Source of the DNA: Asaia lannensis NBRC 102526
GTDB lineage: Bacteria > Pseudomonadota > Alphaproteobacteria > Acetobacterales > Acetobacteraceae
Direction of reading: 5' to 3'
DNA: 64,000 bases
NCBI RefSeq assembly: GCF_024054035.1
Contig: NZ_JAMXQU010000001.1
Span: 186,001 to 250,000, forward strand
Made by a program: the position numbers and the translations under genes
The notes under the pieces: generated by a model
Told to the model about the DNA's origin: nothing
What the model saw: only the letters and a program-made list of their open reading frames with translations
The model's database searches: none
Shown: piece by piece, positions 28,314 through 36,029 of the stretch
Position numbering within the stretch: position 1 is the first letter of the stretch
Layout of the letters: the number at the start of each line of letters is the position of its first letter

Positions 28314-29479
28314 TGTGAACTCTCGATATATTCACGATGGAAGCGCTTACCGAGTCCGGTCAGCAGCTCATATCCGATCGTATCCAGTGCCGCGGCCAGC
28401 TCGTCCAGCGGACGATGGGGGCCAATCAGCTCGAAACCGGTGCCGGGGGGCAGGGATATGTCTCCCAGTGCGGTCAGATCCAGTGCCATACAGTCCATCG
28501 ATATCCGGCCCACGACAGGAAGAAGGATATCGGGTCTGTCAGGCAATACCGCGCTGACGAGTCCGCCACCGCGTCTGTGAAATCCATCGGCATAGCCGAC
28601 GGAAAGGGTTGCAATGCGCGTCGGACAGGATGCCACGAAACGCGCACTATAGCCGACTGCCACGTCAGGCTCGATCCAGCGATCCTGCACCATACCGGCC
28701 AGCAGGGTGACCACCGGGTGCATCGGGTTGGGGCGATCGGGGGTCGGGTTGCCGCCATAAAGCGCATAGCCCGGGCGCACCAGATCATGATGGAACGACT
28801 CACCCAGAAAAATACCGCTCGATGCTGCAAGGCTGGCCGGCCGGGCAGGCAGTTTGCGTCTGAGCGTTTCGAAGCGTCGCCGCTGGCCTTCGTTACGCGG
28901 GGATGTCGCATCGTCCGCGCAGGCCAGATGGCTCATCACATGGCTGATCGCGAGCGTATCGAGCCAGTTTTCGGCGATAAGCGTGTCGATATCGTCCTCT
29001 GACAGGCCAAAACGCGACATGCCGCTATCGAGCTGAAGCAGACAGGACGGCTGTATCTGTTTGTTGCGGCAGAGCGCGCCCCACCGACGTATCTGATCGA
29101 GACTGTTGAGAACGGGCGTCAGCCGGTTCTGCACCAGCAGGGGCTCGCTGCCCGGTGTCGGCCCGTTGAGGATACAGATGGCAGCATCGTCAGGGAGCAG
29201 GGGACGCAGCTCCAGTCCTTCCTGCACGGTGGCCACAAAGAAGCGCCGGCATCCAGCCCGGTAAAGGGCGGGGGCGATCTTCCCGACGCCCAACCCATAG
29301 GCATCGGCCTTGACCGCTGCGCCGACTGCCACATCGGGGCCGACCATGGTGTTCAGCTGGCGGTAATTCTGTTTGAGCGCATCGAGATCGATACGCAGCC
29401 AGCCGCCAGCACATTCCCTTGCATCGGTTTCTGTCTCTGGCGGCTGTCCTGTCATCAGGGTCTCGTGTCTCTCGATCAT
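28310..29479 (-). CDS. alr: Alanine racemase
   Basis: A 389-residue PLP enzyme interconverting L- and D-alanine. The PLP lysine lies in AAVKADAYGLGVGKI (Lys57), and VGYSARF in the C-terminal domain carries the catalytic Tyr. VGRISMDCMALDLT is the conserved C-terminal motif. Coupled to dadA, it probably serves L-alanine catabolism (a DadX role), but it could also supply D-Ala for peptidoglycan if no other racemase exists. Start alternatives are ATG 29479 and ATG 29455. Confidence 0.94.
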   Translation of the reverse strand: MIERHETLMTGQPPETETDARECAGGWLRIDLDALKQNYRQLNTMVGPDVAVGAAVKADAYGLGVGKIAPALYRAGCRRFFVATVQEGLELRPLLPDDAAICILNGPTPGSEPLLVQNRLTPVLNSLDQIRRWGALCRNKQIQPSCLLQLDSGMSRFGLSEDDIDTLIAENWLDTLAISHVMSHLACADDATSPRNEGQRRRFETLRRKLPARPASLAASSGIFLGESFHHDLVRPGYALYGGNPTPDRPNPMHPVVTLLAGMVQDRWIEPDVAVGYSARFVASCPTRIATLSVGYADGFHRRGGGLVSAVLPDRPDILLPVVGRISMDCMALDLTALGDISLPPGTGFELIGPHRPLDELAAALDTIGYELLTGLGKRFHREYIESSQ

Positions 29480-29514
29480 TTCGGGATCATACTAAACTGG
29501 CGCCCCGTTTCGGC

Positions 29515-30537
29515 TCAAGAGCCTGAAGGCACACCCTTACTTGTGGAATATTCAAAGTGAAGGGCTTGGTCGGGGTGAACGATGGGATGAATGGCGTGGG
29601 CCGCCATGGCGCCCTCGCTGAATCCCTGCAGGATCAGCTTGAGCTTGCCGGGATAGGTCGCGACATCGCCGATGGCGAACACCCCTGAAAGGCTTGTTTC
29701 CATGGTTGAAGGCGTGACCGGTACGGTGCTGCGGATCGTGTCGATATTCCAGGTGGCGATGGGGCCGAGATCGGTCGACAGACCGTAAAAGGGAAGAAGC
29801 GTATCGGCTTCGATGCGGCGTATCTGGCCTTCGAGGTCGATCACATCCACCGCAGAAAGCGTACCGCCTTCGCCCTGCAGGGCATGGAGCTGATAGGGCA
29901 CCACTTTCTCGATACGCCCTTCTGCAACGCGTGCCTCGATCTGGGAAAGAGTCTCCGGCGCGCCACGGAATCGGTCGCGACGGTGCAGCAGGTAGATCTT
30001 GTCGGCAATGTCGGAAAGGGAAAGCGCCCAGTCGAGCGCAGAATCGCCACCCCCCGCCACGATGATGCGCTTGCCCGCAAAATCGGCACGCTTGCGCACG
30101 TAATATTGCACGGCACCGCTTTCCTCATACACATCGAGGCCATCGAGCGGCGGGCGATTCGGCCCGAAAGCCCCTGCGCCTGCGGCGATGATCACGGCGC
30201 GCGCCGTAACGACATTGCCCTTGTCGGTTTCCAGCGTGAACGCGCCGCGTTGGCCGGAGAGTTTCTCCACGCGCTGGCCCAGAAGGCGCGGCACATCGAA
30301 AGGCGCGATCTGGGCATCGAGAGCCGCAATCAGGGCACCGCCTTCGATCGAGGGATGCGCCGGAATGTCATAGATCGGCTTTTCAGGATAAAGCGCCGCA
30401 CATTGGCCACCAATCTCGTTCAGCGCATCGATCAGCACGCAGGAGAGTTTGAGCATGCTGCATTCGAACGCGGCAAAAAGCGCGGTCGGCCCTGCACCGA
30501 TAATGGCGACATCGATGTCGAGAGGGGTCTGGCCCAT
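29515..30537 (-). CDS. Ferredoxin/flavodoxin-NADP+ reductase, TrxB-type (YumC-like)
   Basis: A 340-residue flavoprotein with FAD motif VAIIGAGPTALFAAFE, NADP motif RIIVAGGGDSALDWALSLSD, and the C-terminal FAIGDVATYPGKLKLILQGFSEG. It is built like thioredoxin reductase but lacks the redox CxxC. This is the hallmark of type 2 ferredoxin-NADP+ reductases, along with the ending ALHFEYSTSKG. The ATG at 30537 (MGQTPLDIDV) is chosen; the frame extends 96 codons upstream without homology. It is divergent from ltaE. Confidence 0.88.
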   Translation of the reverse strand: MGQTPLDIDVAIIGAGPTALFAAFECSMLKLSCVLIDALNEIGGQCAALYPEKPIYDIPAHPSIEGGALIAALDAQIAPFDVPRLLGQRVEKLSGQRGAFTLETDKGNVVTARAVIIAAGAGAFGPNRPPLDGLDVYEESGAVQYYVRKRADFAGKRIIVAGGGDSALDWALSLSDIADKIYLLHRRDRFRGAPETLSQIEARVAEGRIEKVVPYQLHALQGEGGTLSAVDVIDLEGQIRRIEADTLLPFYGLSTDLGPIATWNIDTIRSTVPVTPSTMETSLSGVFAIGDVATYPGKLKLILQGFSEGAMAAHAIHPIVHPDQALHFEYSTSKGVPSGS

Positions 30538-30609
30538 GTCAGCGTCTATCCGTTTCTGTTCAGTCTTGCTTTGCAATGAGGGCGATAGAAAACACATTCC
30601 GTCAATCGA

Positions 30610-30630
30610 TGCACCCCCTCCCTTGGTGCA
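30610..30630. repeat. Inverted repeat TGCACC/GGTGCA
   Basis: TGCACC (30610-30615) and GGTGCA (30625-30630) with a 9-base pyrimidine-rich spacer, about 75 bases before the reductase start. Candidate regulator site or short hairpin. Confidence 0.4.
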
Positions 30631-30725
30631 CGTCCGGCGCGCGCTCTGGATGCAGGCTCTGCTCCTGCGCACAAGCGCATTGCACCGTTCCTGCGGCTTT
30701 GATACGAGGGTGACCAGCATCAAGA

Positions 30726-30745
30726 GCCGGTACGGTCGTACCGGC
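30726..30745. promoter_or_regulatory. 20-bp palindrome, candidate operator
   Basis: GCCGGTACG-GT-CGTACCGGC, 9-bp perfect arms with a 2-base centre, in the middle of the divergent region between the reductase and ltaE. The spacing suggests a dimeric repressor site rather than an RNA hairpin. Confidence 0.45.
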
Positions 30746-30881
30746 GCCAACCTGCTCCCGGGCAAGGTGGTATCTCCGGGCAGCCGGAGAGATGTGGCCG
30801 CTCCGGCAATCTCGGGACATGCCACGCCTGCCTTGTCCGGAGCTTTTAGAGAACTCCGCAGCGATCAAGGACCCAACGCCC

Positions 30882-31907
30882 GTGGCCCAGCAATTTGCCA
30901 GTGACAATTATGCCGGTATCTGTCCCGAAGTGTGGGACATCATGCATCAGGCCAATACGGGCTCGGTCCCTGCCTATGGCGAAGATGAGTGGACCAGCCG
31001 CGCGGCAGACAGTTTCCGTACCCTGTTCGAAACGCGCTGCGAGGTTTTTTTTGCCTTCAACGGTACGGCGGCCAATTCGCTCGCGCTCGCTTCGCTCTGT
31101 CAGTCCTATAACAGCGTGATCTGTTCGTCTTTCGCGCATGTCGAAACCGATGAATGCGGCGCGCCGGAGTTCTTCTCCAACGGGTCCAAGCTGCTGGTCG
31201 CGCGCACCGATCACGCAAAGCTCTTCCCTGAGGATATCCGTGCGCTCGCGACCTGCCGCAGCGATATCCATTACCCCAAGCCCAAGGTCGTCACGATCAC
31301 CCAGCCGACCGAAACGGGAGAAGTCTATTCACTGGACGAGATACGCGCCATTTCAGCCACGTGTCGTGAGCTCGGGCTGCGCCTGCATATGGATGGCGCA
31401 CGTTTTGCCAATGCCTGCGCCACGCTGGGCTGCACGCCCGCCGAAATGACATGGCAGGCCGGTGTCGATGTATTGTGTTTCGGCGGAACCAAGAACGGTA
31501 TGGGCGTAGGCGAGGCCATACTGTTTTTCGACTCTGCCCTTGCGGAAGGATTCGACTATCGCTGCAAGCAGGCCGGTCAGCTGGCTTCGAAAATGCGCTT
31601 TATTTCCGCCCCCTGGATCGGCCTGCTTGAAAGCGGAGCCTGGCTGCGCAACGGCGCGCATGGCAATCGCTGCGCCCGGACCCTGGCCGCACGTATCGAG
31701 GCACTGCCCGGATTGTCGCTCATGTTTCCCGCTCAGGCCAATGCAGTGTTTCTCAAGGCACCCGAGAGTGTCCTTGAGGGGCTGAGGACGAAGGGATGGC
31801 GCTTTTACACGTTCATCGGTGGTGGCGCGCGTTTCATGTTCGCCTGGGATGCCGATCCTGCACGCGTGACGCAGCTGGCCGATGATATCGAGGCGCTGGC
31901 AGCGTGA
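30882..31907 (+). CDS. ltaE: Low-specificity L-threonine aldolase
   Basis: A 341-residue PLP enzyme that cleaves threonine or allo-threonine to glycine and acetaldehyde. QFASDNYAGICPEV is the family N-terminus. HMDGARFANACATLG binds PLP, and VDVLCFGGTKNGMGVGEAIL holds the Schiff-base Lys. The GTG at 30882 is chosen because it gives this N-terminus and has AAGGA about 11 bases upstream; an ATG at 30792 would add 30 unrelated residues. The stop overlaps the next start (GTGA). Confidence 0.9.
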   Translation: MAQQFASDNYAGICPEVWDIMHQANTGSVPAYGEDEWTSRAADSFRTLFETRCEVFFAFNGTAANSLALASLCQSYNSVICSSFAHVETDECGAPEFFSNGSKLLVARTDHAKLFPEDIRALATCRSDIHYPKPKVVTITQPTETGEVYSLDEIRAISATCRELGLRLHMDGARFANACATLGCTPAEMTWQAGVDVLCFGGTKNGMGVGEAILFFDSALAEGFDYRCKQAGQLASKMRFISAPWIGLLESGAWLRNGAHGNRCARTLAARIEALPGLSLMFPAQANAVFLKAPESVLEGLRTKGWRFYTFIGGGARFMFAWDADPARVTQLADDIEALAA

Positions 31908-32542
31908 GTCCTGCGACACTTTCTTCCATCCATGCGCTTTCGGCTTCGACTCTCTCCGATCTCGACATGGCGGGTACGGCAGTTTTTGCCATATCCGGTG
32001 CGCTCGTAGCGGCCAGAGCGCGTCAGAACCTTGTGACTTTTGCCTTTTTTGCCGCCATGACCGGTGTCGGAGGCGGCACATTGCGCGATCTGCTTATCGG
32101 CGCACCGGTTTTCTGGATGCACGCTACAGCCCCGCTTGCTGTCTGTCTGGGCATTGCCCTGCTCGTGTGGTTCACACCGCATCGCTGCTGGCCTGAAGGC
32201 GCCATCGACTGGTTCGACGGGCTGGGTCTGGCATCCTACGCGGTTTATGGCGCAGCGAAGGCCACCGCCTACGGCATTCCATGGCTTCCTGCCGCCGTCA
32301 TGGGCGTGGTGACAGCCTGTATGGGCGGTATCATACGGGACGTTCTGGCCGATCTGCCCTCGATCGTGATCCGCCCCGAGCTTTATGTCACCGCCGCTGC
32401 CCTGTCCGCCGGGCTGTATGTCGGGCTGAACGGTATCGGGGTAACACCGGTTCTCGCTGGCGCCGTGGCTGTGACACTGGGCTTTGCCCTGCGTGGCTAT
32501 GCGATTGTGCGCAAGATCGATCTGCCCGCCTACAAGCGATAG
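31904..32542 (+). CDS. TRIC-family (UPF0126/YicG-like) membrane channel
   Basis: A 212-residue membrane protein with two repeats of three helices. Each repeat bears the family glycine/RD motif: TGVGGGTLRDLLIGAPVFWM and TACMGGIIRDVLADLPSIVI. Prokaryotic TRIC homologues are trimeric cation channels; a glycine export role has been suggested for some members. The GTG start overlaps the ltaE stop, so it is coupled to a glycine-producing enzyme, which makes a glycine- or ion-related role attractive but unproven. Confidence 0.9.
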   Translation: MSPATLSSIHALSASTLSDLDMAGTAVFAISGALVAARARQNLVTFAFFAAMTGVGGGTLRDLLIGAPVFWMHATAPLAVCLGIALLVWFTPHRCWPEGAIDWFDGLGLASYAVYGAAKATAYGIPWLPAAVMGVVTACMGGIIRDVLADLPSIVIRPELYVTAAALSAGLYVGLNGIGVTPVLAGAVAVTLGFALRGYAIVRKIDLPAYKR

Positions 32543-32616
32543 GACAGGGCACTCCCGCGCGGTCTTCCCGGTGCTTTCCACTACCCATCGGACGGGTGCG
32601 TCACTAGATTGAGCGC

Positions 32617-33051
32617 ATGACCGAACTCGACCTTCCCGACCAGCCCGCTACTGAAGCTCTTGCTGCCCGGCTGGCAGCGTTGTCCGGTGCGGGCGATGTG
32701 ATTGCGCTGCATGGCGAGATGGGAATGGGCAAGAGCGTGTTTGCCCGGGCATTCCTGCGGGCGCTGGCGGGAGATCCTTCGCTGGAGGTGCCGAGCCCTA
32801 CTTTTTCGCTGGTGCAGATCTACGACCTTCCCAAGGCGACGGTAGCGCATTTCGATCTGTGGCGTCTGGATGGACCCGATGCCCTGTTCGAGCTGGGCTG
32901 GGATGAGGTGCAGGAAGGCATCATGCTGGTCGAGTGGCCAGAGCGAGCCGGGGACGAGCTGCCGCGCCATGCCCTGCATCTCACCCTCATGCCGGGTGAG
33001 GGAGAAGAAGGCAGGCGGGTCATACTGGAAGGCTGGAGCGACCGGCTGTGA
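32617..33051 (+). CDS. tsaE: tRNA threonylcarbamoyladenosine biosynthesis protein TsaE
   Basis: A 144-residue ATPase with P-loop GEMGMGKSVFARAFLRAL (33-40), SPTFSLVQIYDL, VAHFDLWRL and MLVEWPERA, all typical TsaE motifs. It works with TsaB and TsaD in making t6A37 on tRNAs reading ANN codons. Its stop overlaps the GTG start of addB. In many alphaproteobacteria an aminoglycoside-phosphotransferase-like gene and a nucleotidyltransferase gene lie between tsaE and addB; they are absent here. Confidence 0.96.
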   Translation: MTELDLPDQPATEALAARLAALSGAGDVIALHGEMGMGKSVFARAFLRALAGDPSLEVPSPTFSLVQIYDLPKATVAHFDLWRLDGPDALFELGWDEVQEGIMLVEWPERAGDELPRHALHLTLMPGEGEEGRRVILEGWSDRL

Positions 33052-36029
33052 CGCTCGCCACGATCCCGCCCGACCGTTCGTTTCTCGATGACGTGGCCCG
33101 ACGCTGGCTTGCGGGTCCGGCTCATCAGGGGGCGGAAAACGCGCTGATTCTCGTGCCGAGCCGACGCGCTGCGCGTAATCTGACCGAGGCTTTTCTGCGC
33201 TGTCTCGACGGCCGGGCAGCTCTTCTGCCGCGTATCGTCCCGGTTGGTGACGTGAGCGAGGACGATCTGGCGCTCTCGGGTGTCGAGGCATTTTCCTTTC
33301 CGCCTGCCGTGGACAAGCTGCGTCGCCTTTCCGTTCTGGCAGCCCTCGTGCTGAAAGCGAAAGGCGTGTTCAGCGCCGATCTGACCCTTGAGCAGGCGTG
33401 GCCGCTGGCTTCGGCTCTTGCCGAACTGATGGACGATGCCGAGCGTGTGGGCGTCGATCTGCGCGAGCGCCTGCCCGATGCGGCTGAGCCGCGCTTTGCC
33501 GATCACTGGCACAAGACCCTGCAATTCCTGCACATCGTGACCGAAGCCTGGCCGCAATGGTTGCAGGAGACGGGCGTGATGAACCCTGTTGCGCGTCAGG
33601 TCGCGGTGCTCAGGGCGCAGGCTGCACGCTGGCGCGATGTCCCGCCTCAGGGGCCACTCTGGGCCGTGGGCTTCACCGATGGCATGTTTGCCGTTTGCGC
33701 CATTTTGCGTGCCGTGCTCGATGCGCCTCAGGGCTGTGTCATTCTGCCTGGCGTCGATCTCGATCTTCCCGAAGAATTGTGGAGCACCCTGCCGGAGAGC
33801 CATCCGCAATCCGGTTTTCGTCGTCTGCTCAGTGACTTGTCTGTTTCCCGTGAAACCATGGCACTCTGGGACGATCTCCCGCCAGGCAGCAGCGAAAGCC
33901 GACGTGAGGCACTCAAGGCGCGCGCAGCGCTCACCAGTCTGTTCATGCGGCCCATGGAAGGATTATCTGCCTGGGGCGAAAGCCGTGAGGCCCTGCCTCT
34001 GGAGGGCATGACGCGCGTCGATGCTGCAGACCAGCAGCAGGAGGCCGCAAGTATCGCCATGATCCTGCGTGCGGCAGTGGAGGAACCCGGCAAAACGGCC
34101 TCACTCGTGACGCCTGACAGGGCCCTAGCGCGCCGCGTAGCGACCGAATTGCTGCGCTATGGCATTGTTGCCGATGACAGTGCGGGCGAGGCGCTTGCTC
34201 TGACACCTGCAGCCATATTGTTGCGTCTCGTTGCCGAGGCGGCTTCGGAAGATCTGGCGCCTGTGGCGTTGCTGGCCCTGCTCAAGCATCCTCTGGTGGC
34301 GCTGGGCAGCACACCGGGAAATTGTCGTGCTACGGCACGTCGACTTGAGCGTCTGGTCCTGCGTGGTCCTGCACCGCCGCCCGGCATGGCCGGTCTGCGT
34401 CTGGCTCTGCAAAAGCAGGATCAGAGCGCCAATGACACGGCAGACAGTCCCGATCAGGCCGAACCGCTCTCCCTGTTTCTCGACCGTCTGTCGGAGGCAG
34501 TGTCGCCTTTGCTCGATTGCGGGGCTCTGCCCCTGCCAGAGCTTCTCGCTCTTCTGGTGCGTGCCGCAGAAGCACTGGCGACCACGGTGGATCAGCCCGG
34601 TGAGGAACGTCTCTGGCTCGGGGCTGAAGGACATGCGCTGTCACGTCATATTGCCAGCCTGATGACCCATGGCGCTGTGCTTCCCCCTCAGACACTGGCG
34701 GGCATGCCAGCTTTTCTTCTGGCTTCCATGGCGGGACAGATGGTGTTCGGCCAGCGCGTATTGCAGGGGCGCGATGGCGAGGCCCTGCATCCGCGCGTTT
34801 CCATTCTCGGTGTGCTCGAAGCCCGTCTGCAATTTGCCGATCTGGTCGTACTTGGGGGCCTGAATGAGGGCATATGGCCGCCTGCGACCGATCCGGGCCC
34901 CTGGCTGAGCCGCCCCATGCGCACACGTGCTGGTCTGCCTTCTCCTGAGCGGCTCATCGGCACGGCAGCGCATGATTTCACCACAGCGTTCCTTTCAGGG
35001 AAGGAAATCGTGCTGTCGAGTGCCGCCCGCCGCGATGGAGCCCCTGCTGTTCCGGCGCGCTGGCTCGTGCGTCTTGACGCGCTTCTTGAGGGGCGTGGGC
35101 AGAAACTGCCTATTCATCCTGCCTTGTTCTGGCAGGCGCGTATGGACCAGCCACAAGGACCCGCCCGCCCGGTGCCCCCACCCGAGCCGCGGCCGCCCGT
35201 TTCACGCAGGCCGAGGCGTCTTTCCGTTACCGAGATCGATCTGTGGCTGCGCGATCCCTACGCCATTTATGCGCGTCATGTTCTGGGCCTGCGCGCGCTG
35301 CCCGCTCTGGAAGAAGCCGCCGACCGGTCGGATATCGGTGTGGTGGTGCATGAGGGAATCGACCGGTGGCTGGCCGATGGCCAGAAAGGGGGGAGGGCCC
35401 TGCACAAGGCCTTGCTCGACTCCCTGAATTCGCATGATCTGCGCCCTGCCTTGACTGCCTGGTGGCGACCGCGCGTGCTGCGCATTGCCGACTGGGTATG
35501 CGAACGTGAGGCCGGGCGTGAAAAGCCGCTCCAGATCAGGACGGAGCAGAAGGGAACGCTGACCCTGACACCCCCCTATGCGCCTTTTCGTCTCAGTGCG
35601 CGCGCCGATCGTATCGAGATCGGGCAGGACGGTCGGGCGACCATCATCGATTACAAGACAGGCAGTCTGCCCAAGGTGACCGATGTCGAAGCAGGCTGGA
35701 GCTCGCAGCTGGTGCTGGAAGCCGCCATGTTGCGCCTGGGCGGTTTTCCCGGCCTGCCGGAAGCTGAAACGGCATCGCTGCTCTATTGGCGTCTGACAGG
35801 CGATCGCCATCGCGGCGAAGAACTGTCGGTTCCCCGCAAACCGGACGATCTGGCCGGACTGGTCGAGAGCGCACTCGACCGGCTGCGCCGTCGTGTCGAG
35901 GCTTTCGACAATCCCGACACGGCCTATCGCTCTCATCCTCACCCCGATTACGTGCCGCGCTATAGCGATTATGCCCATCTCGCGCGTGTGTCGGAATGGA
36001 GTGCCGCACGCGAGGAGGGAGGAGAATGA
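33048..36029 (+). CDS. addB: Double-strand break repair protein AddB
   Basis: A 993-residue inactivated-helicase/nuclease subunit of AddAB. The N-terminal LILVPSRRAARNLTEAFLRC replaces an ordinary P-loop, as in alphaproteobacterial AddB. ILGVLEARLQFADLVVLGGL is the conserved helicase-like core with NEGIWPP. The C-terminal PD-(D/E)XK nuclease motif is RADRIEIGQDGRATIIDYKT. AddAB resects DNA ends and loads RecA at Chi sites. It starts at GTG 33048 (4-base overlap with tsaE) and overlaps addA by ATGA. Confidence 0.95.
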   Translation: MTLATIPPDRSFLDDVARRWLAGPAHQGAENALILVPSRRAARNLTEAFLRCLDGRAALLPRIVPVGDVSEDDLALSGVEAFSFPPAVDKLRRLSVLAALVLKAKGVFSADLTLEQAWPLASALAELMDDAERVGVDLRERLPDAAEPRFADHWHKTLQFLHIVTEAWPQWLQETGVMNPVARQVAVLRAQAARWRDVPPQGPLWAVGFTDGMFAVCAILRAVLDAPQGCVILPGVDLDLPEELWSTLPESHPQSGFRRLLSDLSVSRETMALWDDLPPGSSESRREALKARAALTSLFMRPMEGLSAWGESREALPLEGMTRVDAADQQQEAASIAMILRAAVEEPGKTASLVTPDRALARRVATELLRYGIVADDSAGEALALTPAAILLRLVAEAASEDLAPVALLALLKHPLVALGSTPGNCRATARRLERLVLRGPAPPPGMAGLRLALQKQDQSANDTADSPDQAEPLSLFLDRLSEAVSPLLDCGALPLPELLALLVRAAEALATTVDQPGEERLWLGAEGHALSRHIASLMTHGAVLPPQTLAGMPAFLLASMAGQMVFGQRVLQGRDGEALHPRVSILGVLEARLQFADLVVLGGLNEGIWPPATDPGPWLSRPMRTRAGLPSPERLIGTAAHDFTTAFLSGKEIVLSSAARRDGAPAVPARWLVRLDALLEGRGQKLPIHPALFWQARMDQPQGPARPVPPPEPRPPVSRRPRRLSVTEIDLWLRDPYAIYARHVLGLRALPALEEAADRSDIGVVVHEGIDRWLADGQKGGRALHKALLDSLNSHDLRPALTAWWRPRVLRIADWVCEREAGREKPLQIRTEQKGTLTLTPPYAPFRLSARADRIEIGQDGRATIIDYKTGSLPKVTDVEAGWSSQLVLEAAMLRLGGFPGLPEAETASLLYWRLTGDRHRGEELSVPRKPDDLAGLVESALDRLRRRVEAFDNPDTAYRSHPHPDYVPRYSDYAHLARVSEWSAAREEGGE

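Larger units (their letters stand above)
30538..30881. other. Divergent intergenic region, ferredoxin reductase / ltaE
   Basis: A 344-base region without a supported gene. It contains two inverted repeats (30610-30630 and 30726-30745). The second is an almost symmetric 20-bp operator-like palindrome. Open frames here are extensions of the flanking genes and show no family resemblance. Confidence 0.6.

Noticed and set aside
30538-30881. Glycine riboswitch before ltaE
   Set aside because: No tandem glycine aptamer pattern could be recognised. The repeats found are short DNA-type palindromes.
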